Shown: positions 36,116-45,575, numbered from the stretch's first letter. The stretch is 64,000 bases of DNA from Cyanobacterium sp. T60_A2020_053 (GCA_015272165.1 JACYMF010000030.1:1-64000), one strand, 5' to 3'. Translations and numbers: made by a program. Notes: generated by a model not told the origin, from the sequence alone.

Positions 36116-37507
36116 TTGAGTGGTGAAGTGAAAAAAGTCATTCAACTGGAAACCATTGGTGCTATTGCTTCGGCTGTAGTACCAAATCAAGGTAGTATTG
36201 GTATTGTCAGACTAAGCGGTAATACTGCTTTAGCCATCGCTCAAAAAATTTTTTGTCCTTTGGGGAAGGCTTCTTGGCAATCCCATCAAGTTATCTATGG
36301 TTACGTTATCAACCCCGTTACAAATCAAACTGTTGACGAAGCCTTGCTAATATATATGCAGTCGCCACGCTCTTTTACTCGGGAAGATGTAATCGAGTTT
36401 CACTGTCATGGCGGTATTATGCCCGTACAAGAAGTGTTAGATTTATGTCTGGAAGCCGGCGCACGCCTTGCTAATGCTGGAGAATTTACCCTAAGAGCTT
36501 TTTTAAATGGTAGGATTGATTTAACTCAGGCGGAGAGTATCGCTGAGATGGTGGGCGCTAAATCCAGTCAAGCGGCGCACATCGCCTTAGCAGGAATTAG
36601 GGGTAAGTTAGCCCAACCTATTAAAAAAATTCGTCATGATTTATTAGATATTTTGGCGGAAGTGGAAGCGAGAATCGATTTTGAAGACGATTTACCACCG
36701 CTGGATGAAGAAAAAATCACCACAGATTTACAGAGTAGTTTAACTGAAGTACAACATATTTTAGCCACCAAAGAGCAAGGGGAATTATTACGCAGTGGTG
36801 TAAAAGTGGCCATTGTCGGGCGCCCGAATGTAGGTAAATCTAGTTTACTTAATGCTTGGAGTCAGTCAGATCGGGCCATAGTTACGGATTTACCCGGTAC
36901 AACGAGGGATGTGGTAGAATCCCAGTTGGTGGTTAAAGGTATTCCCATTCAAGTTTTAGATACCGCAGGAATCCGAGAAACCGATGATAAAGTAGAACAA
37001 ATTGGCGTTAAACGCTCTCGTTTAGCCGTTAGTGAAGCAGATTTGGTGTTATTTACCATTTCAGCGCCCGACGGTTGGACCAAAGAAGACGAACAAATAT
37101 ACCAAGATATTAAGGATTTGAATGTGATTTTGGTGGTAAATAAAACGGATTTAGCGCCCCTCACCGCCGTTAATTATCCTGATGGTATCAAAGCAATAGT
37201 TGCTACCGCCGTAATTAACAATGAAGGGATAAGGGCGCTGGAAACTGCTATTTTGAATAGTATTGAAACAGGAATAACACAAGCGCAAGATTTAGACATC
37301 GCTATCAATCAACGACAGGCAAGCGCCCTCACCCGTGCAAAAGTAGCCCTGACGCAGGTAAAAGAAACCATCGATAATCAATTACCCCTTGATTTTTGGA
37401 CTATTGATTTACGTAGCGCCATTTCCGCTTTAGGAGAAATAACTGGGGAAGAAGTGACAGAATCAGTATTGGATCGTATTTTTAGCCGTTTTTGTATTGG
37501 TAAATAG
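36116..37507 (+). CDS. mnmE: tRNA modification GTPase MnmE
   Basis: With MnmG installs the carboxymethylaminomethyl group on U34 of certain tRNAs. About 463 residues: N-terminal tetrahydrofolate-binding domain ([10 protein letters not shown]), GTPase G1 GRPNVGKSS (about residues 236-244), G2 TTRD, G3 DTAG, G4 NKTD, and C-terminal FCIGK with the catalytic cysteine. The start is uncertain: TTG 36116 and GTG 36128 are both in frame, with no ATG nearby. It lies 29 bp after psbY on the same strand. Confidence 0.94.
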   Translation: MSGEVKKVIQLETIGAIASAVVPNQGSIGIVRLSGNTALAIAQKIFCPLGKASWQSHQVIYGYVINPVTNQTVDEALLIYMQSPRSFTREDVIEFHCHGGIMPVQEVLDLCLEAGARLANAGEFTLRAFLNGRIDLTQAESIAEMVGAKSSQAAHIALAGIRGKLAQPIKKIRHDLLDILAEVEARIDFEDDLPPLDEEKITTDLQSSLTEVQHILATKEQGELLRSGVKVAIVGRPNVGKSSLLNAWSQSDRAIVTDLPGTTRDVVESQLVVKGIPIQVLDTAGIRETDDKVEQIGVKRSRLAVSEADLVLFTISAPDGWTKEDEQIYQDIKDLNVILVVNKTDLAPLTAVNYPDGIKAIVATAVINNEGIRALETAILNSIETGITQAQDLDIAINQRQASALTRAKVALTQVKETIDNQLPLDFWTIDLRSAISALGEITGEEVTESVLDRIFSRFCIGK

Positions 37508-37564
37508 AGCTAAAAATACCAAAGTATTATAATAATAGATTGTGTTAAAAATAGATTAAAAATA

Positions 37565-38191
37565 ATGACGGCTATAATTTCCCCTGACTTTATTCCCCCA
37601 GTTGATCAAAATCCAGCGCCCCTCAAACTAGCCATCATGGCATCAGGAAGTGGCAGTAATTTTGAAGCTATCGCCAGTAGTATTGCCAAAGGGGAATTAA
37701 ACGCCACCATTGAAGTGCTGATTTATAACAACCCCCATGCCAAAGTAAAACAACGCGCTCAAAACTATGGAGTTAAAACCGTTTTACTCAATCATCGTGA
37801 TTTCCCTAGCCGTGAAAGCCTCGATCAAGCTATCGTAAAAATCTGCCAACAACATAACATTCAATGGGTAGTTATGGCTGGTTGGATGCGGATTATTACT
37901 AATGTATTACTAGAAGCATACCCACAAAAAGTAATTAATATTCATCCTAGCTTACTCCCTAGTTTTAAGGGTATTAATGCGGTAGAACAGGCTTTGACCG
38001 CAGGAGTCAAAATTACTGGTTGCACCGTTCATTTGGTCGATTTAGCGGTGGATAGTGGCAGAATTTTGATCCAGTCTGCCGTGCCAATTTTACCAGATGA
38101 TACCTCCGAAACTCTCCATCATCGTATTCAAGTGCAAGAACATTTGATCATGGTACGGGCGCTACAATTAATCCAGTATTTACCGAATTAA
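37565..38191 (+). CDS. purN: Phosphoribosylglycinamide formyltransferase
   Basis: Third step of purine synthesis, formylating GAR with 10-formyl-THF. 208 residues; MASGSGSNFEAIA loop (about residues 26-38), NIHPSLLPSFKG with catalytic Asn/His (about 126-137), and GCTVHLVD with the essential Asp. The N-terminal 20 residues are an extension before the core. Short spacing after mnmE. Confidence 0.94.
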   Translation: MTAIISPDFIPPVDQNPAPLKLAIMASGSGSNFEAIASSIAKGELNATIEVLIYNNPHAKVKQRAQNYGVKTVLLNHRDFPSRESLDQAIVKICQQHNIQWVVMAGWMRIITNVLLEAYPQKVINIHPSLLPSFKGINAVEQALTAGVKITGCTVHLVDLAVDSGRILIQSAVPILPDDTSETLHHRIQVQEHLIMVRALQLIQYLPN

Positions 38192-38202
38192 TAATTAATA
38201 TT

Positions 38203-38328
38203 CCTCCTGTCTCCTTTTCTCCTCCTGTCTCCCTTTCTCCTCCTGTCTCCCTTTCTCCTTCTGCTTCCCTTTCTCCTCCTGCTTCCCTTTCTCCTCCTGC
38301 TTCCCTTTCTCCTTCTGCTTCCCTTTCT
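38203..38328. repeat. 18-bp tandem repeat, seven copies
   Basis: Seven head-to-tail copies of an 18-bp pyrimidine unit, CCTCCTGTCTCCCTTTCT, with C/T and GT/GC variants, right after purN. The purine strand would give charge-rich ORFs that are artefacts. Related CTGCTTCCCTTT tracts occur at 3048-3075, 25172-25206 and, inverted, 57780-57855. Confidence 0.92.
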
Positions 38329-38576
38329 CCCCGTGCCAAAATCCAGCGCCCTCCACCGAAAATATTAGGGTGATTGGAAAGATTAGCACCAAGTCAACTA
38401 CAATAGAGGATAATATTTAAAAGTAAAAATCTTAAAAAATATTGAGTTATGATTAACCTTGAGATCGTTTGACTGGGAAAGTCAAAAGATTAAATGGGTG
38501 CAGTAAATCCTATTATTTCATCCGTAGGATATTGATTGAGATAAAACATACACCAGATTTGATGAGTCGTTAAGCC

Positions 38577-40094
38577 ATGAGTTCAGGGAAGCGAGAAAAC
38601 CGCATATTAGCAGAACGTTATCAGTTAGTAGAGTTGATCGGCACGGGCGCTATGGGGCAAGTATATCGTGCTGAAGATACTCTCTTAGGAGGTGTGGTGG
38701 TAGCTGTGAAATTTTTGGCTCAAACTCTTCTTAACGACAAAATGCGCCACCGTTTTGAACGGGAAGCCACTATTAGCGCCCTCCTAGGGGAAAAAAGCAT
38801 CCACATTATCCGAGTTAGAGATTATGGTGTGGATGATAATGAAGTGCCTTACTATGTCATGGAGTTTTTAGAAGGACAAAGTTTAAGCGAGGTTATTAAA
38901 TTTCAACCTTTGCCCCTCAAACGTTTTCTTTATCTCAGTCGGCAAATGTGTGTTGGCATGGATGCCGCCCACAGTGGTATTATGCTCAAAAAAGAACTTT
39001 GTCAGGTAGTACACCGAGATATTAAACCAAGTAATGTATTAGTAATGCAAGACCCCACTCTAGGGGAATTAGTCAAAATTCTTGATTTTGGTATCGCCAA
39101 ATTAGTACAAGCTAACGCTACTCAAACCCATTCTTTTATGGGAACATTGGCTTATTGTTCTCCTGAGCAAATGGAAGGTAAAGAATTAGATAATCGTTCC
39201 GATATTTACAGTTTGGGGGTGATGATGTATGAAATGCTTACCCTCGAAATGCCCATTCTCCCTGAAGCCTCATCTTTTGGGGCATGGTATAAAGCCCATC
39301 ATGATTTTCCGCCACGCCCTTTTGAATCTCATCTCAAAATTCCCAAAGAATTAAAAGATGTCATTATGAAGTGTATGGAAAAATCACGGGATAATCGCCC
39401 TCAAACTGTGGCGGAAATTCTGCGAGTCATTGAAAAATTAGAAAAAGAATCTCAACCTAACTACAACAATCAGGCTACCAGCTATAGCAGTCAACAAACG
39501 GTGGTAGCTAATGGCAGAGATACCGATCAAACCGAGTTTGCCAAAACTACTCATAATCGTACGACTATTTCTAAAAGCCTAACTTGGCCCAAAAATAAAC
39601 CTATCCAAAAAATTGTTTTTCCGAAAGTCGTTACCACTAGCACCAAAAATTTTCCTAGCTTGTGGGTAATGTTGGAGAAAAAAGATATTCTCAATCGCAT
39701 GACGAGTATTCGTTATAATCAATTTCTTTATCTTAATTCTCCCCATCCCATGATTCTGTGGATTACGGTGATTTATAATCCTACTTACGGCGCGCGCTGG
39801 TTGCCTTGTTATCTCGATTTAAAAACGGAAACCGGGCGCCAAGTAACTAATTCTTTGGCAGAATCGGGCAACTATAAAATTCTCTTTTTTGCCCTCGAAG
39901 AACCTGAAAAGTGCCAACATAGTATGATTTCTACCATTGCCTCAAATCAGTGTCGGATTATGATCGATTGGTTAAGTACCAGTGCTAAACTTCCTAATAG
40001 TAACAACTCTAAAGACAGTAAAAAAAGGTTACGAGATGAGTTTGAAAAGCTCAAACCTCGAATTTTAGGTAAACTTAAAGAAAGCTATAAATAA
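38577..40094 (+). CDS. Serine/threonine protein kinase
   Basis: 505-residue Hanks-type kinase. Glycine loop GTGAMGQVY (about 22-30), Lys45 in VAVKFL, HRDIKPSN (146-153), DFG (170-172), APE-equivalent CSPEQMEG. The kinase domain ends near residue 290. The remaining ~210 residues form a separate domain with no PASTA, transmembrane or TPR signature, containing WVMLEKKDILNRM and NPTYGARWLPCYLDLKTETG. No membrane helix, so cytoplasmic. It opens a signalling block with the two kinases downstream. Confidence 0.9.
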   Translation: MSSGKRENRILAERYQLVELIGTGAMGQVYRAEDTLLGGVVVAVKFLAQTLLNDKMRHRFEREATISALLGEKSIHIIRVRDYGVDDNEVPYYVMEFLEGQSLSEVIKFQPLPLKRFLYLSRQMCVGMDAAHSGIMLKKELCQVVHRDIKPSNVLVMQDPTLGELVKILDFGIAKLVQANATQTHSFMGTLAYCSPEQMEGKELDNRSDIYSLGVMMYEMLTLEMPILPEASSFGAWYKAHHDFPPRPFESHLKIPKELKDVIMKCMEKSRDNRPQTVAEILRVIEKLEKESQPNYNNQATSYSSQQTVVANGRDTDQTEFAKTTHNRTTISKSLTWPKNKPIQKIVFPKVVTTSTKNFPSLWVMLEKKDILNRMTSIRYNQFLYLNSPHPMILWITVIYNPTYGARWLPCYLDLKTETGRQVTNSLAESGNYKILFFALEEPEKCQHSMISTIASNQCRIMIDWLSTSAKLPNSNNSKDSKKRLRDEFEKLKPRILGKLKESYK

Positions 40095-40127
40095 ATAATG
40101 GACAATGAATAATGGATAGTAAATAAT

Positions 40128-40346
40128 TAGGGTTTGCTTAATAAATCAAAACCCTTTTCAAATAAAGGTTTTAAGCATAGCTGTAAAGGTGTCGGGTATC
40201 AGGTGTTAGGTATTAGGTTTGAAAATTACCCCTGAAACCTGCAACCTGAAGCCTGAAACCTAGTCATCTTTTAACCTTTGCCCGTTGCCCGTTGCCCTTT
40301 TCCCTTTTCCCTTCACCTCACCATTGCATTTTTTCCGCAGACTCTA
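40128..40346. mobile_element. Family C element copy 2
   Basis: Left TAGGGTTTGCTTAATAAATC, right TTTTTTCCGCAGACTCTA; inner part matches copy 3 through AAAGGTTTTAAGCATA, then is replaced by ACCTGAA/CAGGT heptamer-type sequence and GCCCGTT, TTCCCTT tracts. It fills nearly the whole spacer between the Ser/Thr kinase and the receiver-kinase gene. Confidence 0.75.
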
Positions 40347-40363
40347 TTTAAAAGTAATGCCTC

Positions 40364-41470
40364 ATGACGACTATTTTAGTTATTGACGATGATATTGCTA
40401 TTAGAAACTATCTTCAAGACGTTTTGACTACAGTAGATTTTAACGTAGTGACAGCAGAAAACGCTGAAGAGGGGTTAAATATTATTCGTTATCATCGCCC
40501 TGATTTAATTCTTTGTGATGTAGCAATGCCAGAAATGACAGGTTATGATTTACTAGAATATTTACAGGATGAAATTGACCTAACTTACATTCCTTTTATC
40601 TTTTTAACTGGTAATTCTGATCCCCAAGAAATGCGCCGAGGTATGGAGATGGGCGCTGATGATTACCTATTTAAGCCTTTTAGTGTTGAATATTTACTTA
40701 AAGCTATCAATACTCGCTTAGAAAAAAGTTTAAAACTAAAGCAAAAATCTACTGAAACTCTCAAACAACTACGTCAAAGCATTAGTTTAGCCCTTCCCCA
40801 CGAAGTCAACACCCCTTTGAATGGTATTGGTGCTAGTGCGCAATTACTAAAAGACTATCATGATAGTTTGAGTCAAGAAGACATTGCCGAAATTGCTGGG
40901 GTTATTTTAGAAAGCACTCAAAGATTAACTCGCTTAGTACAAAATTTCTTACTTTACGCTGAATTAGAATTAATTAGTAATGATGATGAAAAAATGCAAG
41001 TCTTACTGCAAGGTGAAAATGAATGTAGCTTGTTGAATTTAGTTCAACCTCTTGCTGTGGATATTGCATCCAAATACCAGCGCCCTTCAGACTTACAATT
41101 AAACTGTCGTGATGTTACCGTGAGAATGTCAGAAACTAACCTACAAAAAGCGTTAATGGAATTAATAGATAATGCTTTTAAATACTCCCAAGCAAAACAA
41201 AAAGTAAAAATTAATACTGACACCAGCAACTCAGTAGTCAAACTAATCATCTTCAATGAAGGAAAAGGAATGACACCAGCAGAAATCGAAAAAATAGGAG
41301 CTTATATGCAATTTCAGCGAAAAAAATATGAGCAACAAGGCTCAGGATTAGGTTTTTCCATTGCCCGTAAATTGCTGGAAATTCACGGCGGAAAAGTAAC
41401 AATTAATAGTCTTGAAAGAAAATATACCCAAGTAGAAATACTTTTACCAACCGTAAACTATAAGTCATAG
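40364..41470 (+). CDS. Response regulator-histidine kinase hybrid
   Basis: 368 residues with an N-terminal receiver (phosphoacceptor Asp52 in LCDVAMPEM, Lys near 104) followed directly by a HisKA domain (His146 in LPHEVNTPLNGI) and HATPase_c (N-box ELIDNAFKYS, G-boxes FNEGKGMTP and GSGLGFSIARKL). This receiver-first order is common in cyanobacterial phosphorelays. Soluble. A 236-bp spacer separates it from the DICT kinase downstream on the same strand; the two may be functional partners. Confidence 0.92.
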   Translation: MTTILVIDDDIAIRNYLQDVLTTVDFNVVTAENAEEGLNIIRYHRPDLILCDVAMPEMTGYDLLEYLQDEIDLTYIPFIFLTGNSDPQEMRRGMEMGADDYLFKPFSVEYLLKAINTRLEKSLKLKQKSTETLKQLRQSISLALPHEVNTPLNGIGASAQLLKDYHDSLSQEDIAEIAGVILESTQRLTRLVQNFLLYAELELISNDDEKMQVLLQGENECSLLNLVQPLAVDIASKYQRPSDLQLNCRDVTVRMSETNLQKALMELIDNAFKYSQAKQKVKINTDTSNSVVKLIIFNEGKGMTPAEIEKIGAYMQFQRKKYEQQGSGLGFSIARKLLEIHGGKVTINSLERKYTQVEILLPTVNYKS

Positions 41471-41479
41471 TAATAGAGG

Positions 41480-41560
41480 ACGCAAGAAATCTACTACTAC
41501 GCTGGTTTCTGGGTAGGAAGCCTACACCATAATCTTTGATTTGGTGTATGGTAGTTCACT
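41480..41560. mobile_element. Possible IS200/IS605 right-end remnant
   Basis: TACACCA (41523-41529) and TGGTGTA (41542-41548) form a hairpin with an ATAATCTTTGAT-type loop, preceded by CTGGTTTCTGGGTAGGAAGC and followed by TAGTTCAC. This looks like the imperfect palindrome at the right end of cyanobacterial IS200/IS605 elements after tnpB. No tnpB remains upstream. Recognition is from memory. Confidence 0.35.
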
Positions 41561-41706
41561 TTAAAAAACTTAACATTGACAGACCATCAAGACATAACCA
41601 AGTAATAGTACCATAAGAATTAGTGCGATTACCAATTCTCAACCAAGCCCATAGAGATTTACTGGTCATCTCAAAAGCCAAGCCGACTAAAAATTAAGCA
41701 GATTCC

Positions 41707-43668
41707 ATGAGCAATCCTAATTCTGTCGTTACAGATTTACTCAAAGTATTTCCGCAGTGGCGAACTCAAATCTATTTTAAATCTTCTCTAACAGCCTTAT
41801 CCCACGCCATGGAAGATCAGGTTTTAGCCAACACCGAAGAAGCCCTAATTATTGCCTGTTTCCAACAAGAAAAATTTTATCGCCAAGAAGCGCACCGCTA
41901 CCGCCGTATCGGCAGAATATCGCCCCATGTTTATGTTTTAGCAGCGCCCGAAACCGAATTTAGTAACGTTTCCGATGTGTACGAAAAAGTGGCTTTTACC
42001 CCCGAAGATGCCCTCAGTAAAGAGTGGCATTTAGTGGTTATTGCCGAAAATTACGCCAACTGCTTAATTTGTCGAGAAAAAACCCACCTTCCCAAAAGTG
42101 AATCTGCGGAATTTTCCATGGATAACAGTCGCCGTTTTGAAGGTATTTGGACATTTGATCGAGATGTCACCATCGAATCCGCCTCTATCTTATTACAGCG
42201 CATCGCTGAATATCGACCAGAATTAGCAACAAAAACTAATGAGGCTTTAAAAAAATATTGTCAAAAACCATCTCCTAAAAAAGGCAAATCCCAAAAGACT
42301 AAGGAATTTGAATCCCCTAATATTAACCCCGATCCTTTCGTACAGCGTCTGATCACCTATTTACAATCAGGACAGTACAAACTTATTAAAGCTAACCGTT
42401 TTCTTAGCAGTAAAGAGAAAAAAGAACGACTCCTTAATTCCGTCATTGACTCCATACGGCGCTCTCTCAATCCCGAAGAAATTATGCAAGTAGCCGTAGA
42501 AAAGTTGGGAGAAGGTTTAGGAGTTTGTCGTTGTGTGATTTATCGTTGCCAAGAAAGTGATCATAGTGCCGAAATTAATCACGAATTTTTAAATGACGGC
42601 ATTACTTCCATCAAAGGGCAAATGTGGCCTCTGAGAAATAATCCTTTATTTAAGGAAGTATCAACCCTAGGAGAATCTATCAGTATTGATGATGTTAAAC
42701 TTGACCAGCGCCCTTCTCGTAGCAAAACTTTGCAAAATTTAATTAAAACCTGTTCGATCACTTCTTGGTTAGTGGTGCCAATTCTCTATCAGGGTAAACT
42801 ATTGGGCATGATGGAGTTACATCACTGTGAAGATAAACCCATTAACTGGAAAAGTGAAGATATTTCCCTCGTGAATGCCATCGCCACTCAAGTGGCTGTA
42901 GCCTTGATTCAAGCAGAATCTTACACCAATTTAGAGGACTTAAATGAACAATTAGAGGCGCTAGATCGCACTCGCTCTAATTTAGTGGCGATCACCGGTC
43001 ATGAATTGCGCACTCCCCTTTCTACCATTCAAATCTGCTTAGAAAGTTTAGCCCATGAATCTGATATGCCAGAAGATTTAAGGAATATCATGTTAGATAC
43101 TGCCCTCAAAGATGCGGAAAGAATGCGCAAATTAGTGCAAGATTTTATCACCCTTTCCCAACTAGAAAGCGGTAGAGTGGAATGGAATCCCGAACCATTA
43201 TCCCTTGAAGAATGTATCGAATTATCTTTGTCTCATATTCGCTCCCGTCAAAGCGAGGGGAAAACTCCACTAATTAGTAATCTTGTACCAAGACAGATGC
43301 CTTTAGTACAAGGGGATGGAGAATGGTTGGTAGAGGTGTTAAGTAAACTGTTAGATAATGCCTGTAAATTTACCAATGGTGACGGTAAAATAACCATCAG
43401 TGTTGCCAATCAAACCGCTCAAAGCCTCAAAGTGACAGTATCGGATAATGGGCGAGGTATTGAACCAGAGCGCCTTGATCAAGTATTCGACCGTTTTTAT
43501 CAAGAGGAAGGGGCGCTGAGGCGCTCTGCTGGTGGTACAGGTTTAGGTTTGGCAATTTGTCGGCAAATTGTGAATAATTGGGGTGGTAAAATTTGGGCAG
43601 AATCTTTAGGGAAAAATCAAGGTTGTGATTTTCATTTTACAATCCCTATTTTTGATGAAGAAACATGA
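41707..43668 (+). CDS. Sensor histidine kinase with DICT and GAF domains
   Basis: 653-residue soluble histidine kinase. N-terminal ~190 residues match the DICT sensory domain (FKSSLTALSHAMEDQ, EALIIACFQQEKFYRQEAHRY). A GAF domain spans about 245-400 (EEIMQVAVEKLGEGLGVCRCVIYR, WLVVPILYQGKLLGMMELHH), then HisKA with His432 in GHELRTPLSTI, and HATPase_c with DNACKFTN, DNGRGI and GGTGLGLAI. The GAF domain has a cysteine pair VCRC but whether it binds a bilin cannot be told. Confidence 0.9.
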   Translation: MSNPNSVVTDLLKVFPQWRTQIYFKSSLTALSHAMEDQVLANTEEALIIACFQQEKFYRQEAHRYRRIGRISPHVYVLAAPETEFSNVSDVYEKVAFTPEDALSKEWHLVVIAENYANCLICREKTHLPKSESAEFSMDNSRRFEGIWTFDRDVTIESASILLQRIAEYRPELATKTNEALKKYCQKPSPKKGKSQKTKEFESPNINPDPFVQRLITYLQSGQYKLIKANRFLSSKEKKERLLNSVIDSIRRSLNPEEIMQVAVEKLGEGLGVCRCVIYRCQESDHSAEINHEFLNDGITSIKGQMWPLRNNPLFKEVSTLGESISIDDVKLDQRPSRSKTLQNLIKTCSITSWLVVPILYQGKLLGMMELHHCEDKPINWKSEDISLVNAIATQVAVALIQAESYTNLEDLNEQLEALDRTRSNLVAITGHELRTPLSTIQICLESLAHESDMPEDLRNIMLDTALKDAERMRKLVQDFITLSQLESGRVEWNPEPLSLEECIELSLSHIRSRQSEGKTPLISNLVPRQMPLVQGDGEWLVEVLSKLLDNACKFTNGDGKITISVANQTAQSLKVTVSDNGRGIEPERLDQVFDRFYQEEGALRRSAGGTGLGLAICRQIVNNWGGKIWAESLGKNQGCDFHFTIPIFDEET

Positions 43669-43743
43669 TTAATTAACAATTGTTAATGGATAATGGACAA
43701 TGGACAATGGACAATTGATAATTAATTATTCACCTACCTATTA

Positions 43744-43771
43744 ATTCATAATTCATAATTCATAATTCATA
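43744..43771. repeat. Heptamer tandem repeat, four copies of ATTCATA
   Basis: Four perfect 7-bp units, the complement-type of the GAATTAT repeat at 3001-3042, immediately before rtcB. Preceded by ATGGACA-type heptamers (43684-43712). Confidence 0.88.
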
Positions 43772-43780
43772 ATTTCCTTT

Positions 43781-45535
43781 ATGCCCTACGAAGAATTAAA
43801 AATACAAACTCCAAATCCTGTTTTATCTTGGGCTAGTCATGAGTTAGGTTGGCATGAAACCCAGATGGCTAAAAATGTCGCTTCTTTGCCTTTTGTTTAC
43901 AAACACGTTGCCCTCATGCCAGATGTCCATTTGGGGAAAGGGGCGCTGGTGGGCTCAGTTATCGCTACGAAAGACGCTATCATCCCGGCAGCGGTGGGAG
44001 TTGATATTGGTTGTTTTACGGAAGATACTTTAATTCCATTGGTGGATGGTAAATCTTATCCTCTCGGAGAGTTAGCTAAAAAAGGTAGTCCTATTCATGT
44101 TTATTCTTGTACACCTAGTGGCAAAATAGTCGCCACGAAAGCGTTAGCTCGATTAACTCGCACTCAAGCGCCCCTCGTCAAGGTTGTTCTTGATAACGGT
44201 GAAGAAATTAAATGTACTCCAGATCACTCATTTATGTTGAGAAATGGGGAATATCAAGAAGCTCAAAATTTATTACCGAATACTTCTTTGATGCCGTTTT
44301 ACTCTAAAGTTGATTGGGATGGATATACTTTAATTCAACAAAATTACTCAGGGCGATGGCAAAAAGCTCATTGGATAGTAGCACGATCTGGACTTTTAGG
44401 GGAAGTGCCTAAATTTGAAGGTCAGAAAACTGTTATTCATCATCAAAATTTTGAGGAAAGTAAAAGCACCTATAATCATAAAGTTATCGCAGTTATACCT
44501 TTAACGGAAACTCAAGACGTTTATTGTTTAAGTGTGCCTGAATATCATAATTTTGCACTTAAAGCAGGGGTTTTTGTGCATAATTGCGGAATGAGCGCCC
44601 TCCAAACGCCCTTTAAAGCGGATCAATTAGAAGGAAAATTAAAAAAAATTCGTCAAGATATTGAAGCTCAAATTCCTGTGGGTTTTAATGACAATAAAGA
44701 TGTAGAAACTACCGTGAGTAATTGGCAGGGATGGCAAGGATTTCAGCATCTCCATGAAGGGGTGCAACGGTTAGAAGGTAAAGCATTAAAGCAAGTTGGC
44801 TCATTGGGCGGTGGTAATCACTTTATTGAGCTTTGCATCGATACGGAAAATCAAGTTTGGTTGATGTTACATTCTGGTTCTCGTCATATTGGCAATCAGT
44901 TGGCAGACTGTCACATTAGAACCGGTAAGCAGTTGGCGCGATTAGCTAATCTGAAGTTAGCTGACCCTGATTTAGCTTATTTTATCAAAGGTACGGCAGA
45001 ATTTGAGGCTTATTGGCGTGATTTGCAGTGGGCGCAAAATTATGCTCGTTTTAACCGTGATGTGATGATGAGTCGTTTTAAAGCCATTGTGGAAAAACAT
45101 TTGGTGGGCGGAAAAGCAACTAAACCTCTTTTAACAGTGAATTGTCATCATAATTATGCGGAGATGGAAAGTCATTTCGGTGAGGATGTCTATGTGACGA
45201 GGAAGGGCGCTGTTAGGGCGGATGTGGGTGATTATGGTATTATTCCCGGTTCCATGGGCGCTAAGTCTTTTATCGTTAAGGGTAAAGGTAATCATGATAG
45301 TTTTTGCTCATGCAGTCACGGTGCGGGGCGCGCTATGTCTCGCTCTCAGGCTAAAAAGCGTTACACTGTAGAGGATTTGATCACTCAAACCGATGGCATT
45401 GAATGCCGTAAGGATAGTGGGGTTATTGATGAAATTCCCAGCGCCTACAAGTCTATCGAGGAAGTGATGAATCAACAAACTGATTTGGTGGAAATAGTTG
45501 CCACTCTGAAACAGGTGGTTTGTGTGAAGGGTTAA
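43781..45535 (+). CDS. rtcB: RNA-splicing ligase RtcB with an in-frame intein
   Basis: RtcB joins RNA ends bearing 2',3'-cyclic phosphate or 3'-phosphate to 5'-OH ends, using GTP and manganese. 584 codons, of which 191 are an intein; the spliced ligase is ~393 residues. The intein sits between GVDIG and CGM, immediately before the metal-binding active-site cysteine. Extein motifs: ALMPDVHLGKG, SLGGGNHFIEL, HSGSRHIG, VNCHHNYAE, SHGAGRAMSR (guanylylated histidine region). No archease gene is adjacent. Activity depends on correct splicing. Confidence 0.95.
   Translation: MPYEELKIQTPNPVLSWASHELGWHETQMAKNVASLPFVYKHVALMPDVHLGKGALVGSVIATKDAIIPAAVGVDIGCFTEDTLIPLVDGKSYPLGELAKKGSPIHVYSCTPSGKIVATKALARLTRTQAPLVKVVLDNGEEIKCTPDHSFMLRNGEYQEAQNLLPNTSLMPFYSKVDWDGYTLIQQNYSGRWQKAHWIVARSGLLGEVPKFEGQKTVIHHQNFEESKSTYNHKVIAVIPLTETQDVYCLSVPEYHNFALKAGVFVHNCGMSALQTPFKADQLEGKLKKIRQDIEAQIPVGFNDNKDVETTVSNWQGWQGFQHLHEGVQRLEGKALKQVGSLGGGNHFIELCIDTENQVWLMLHSGSRHIGNQLADCHIRTGKQLARLANLKLADPDLAYFIKGTAEFEAYWRDLQWAQNYARFNRDVMMSRFKAIVEKHLVGGKATKPLLTVNCHHNYAEMESHFGEDVYVTRKGAVRADVGDYGIIPGSMGAKSFIVKGKGNHDSFCSCSHGAGRAMSRSQAKKRYTVEDLITQTDGIECRKDSGVIDEIPSAYKSIEEVMNQQTDLVEIVATLKQVVCVKG
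44012..44584 (+). other. Mini-intein in RtcB, 191 residues, with HNH-like remnant
   Basis: Runs from Cys78 (CFTEDTLIPLV, block A) to Asn268 (GVFVHN, block G), with Cys269 as the +1 residue. Block B is TPDHSFML with the conserved T-x-x-H; block F is DVYCLSVPEYHNFAL. Between them, WQKAHWIVARSGLLGEVPKF followed by TVIHHQNFEESKSTYNHK resembles an HNH-type homing endonuclease missing its last part, so homing activity is probably lost while splicing residues look intact. Confidence 0.92.
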
Positions 45536-45539
45536 GGCA

Positions 45540-45575
45540 AATTGATAATGGATAATGGATAATTGATAATGAGTA
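45540..45575. repeat. ATAATGG heptamer repeat after rtcB
   Basis: GATAATG, GATAATG, GATAATT, GATAATG: imperfect 7-bp tandem units in the spacer before a family A element. The same ATAATGG/ATAATTG units occur at 29169-29200 and 43684-43720. Confidence 0.7.

Noticed and set aside
38203-38328. CRISPR-like array
   Set aside because: Units are contiguous 18-bp direct repeats with no unique spacers, and no cas gene is in the window.
38148-38392. Minus-strand ORFs rich in Glu, Lys and Gly repeats
   Set aside because: They are translations of the 18-bp tandem repeat after purN, with no ribosome-binding site and no non-repeat domain.
41461-41706. tRNA or other structured RNA gene in the kinase spacer
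   Set aside because: The hairpin lacks a cloverleaf, T-loop GTTC or anticodon arm; it fits an IS end better. No tRNA was found anywhere in the window.
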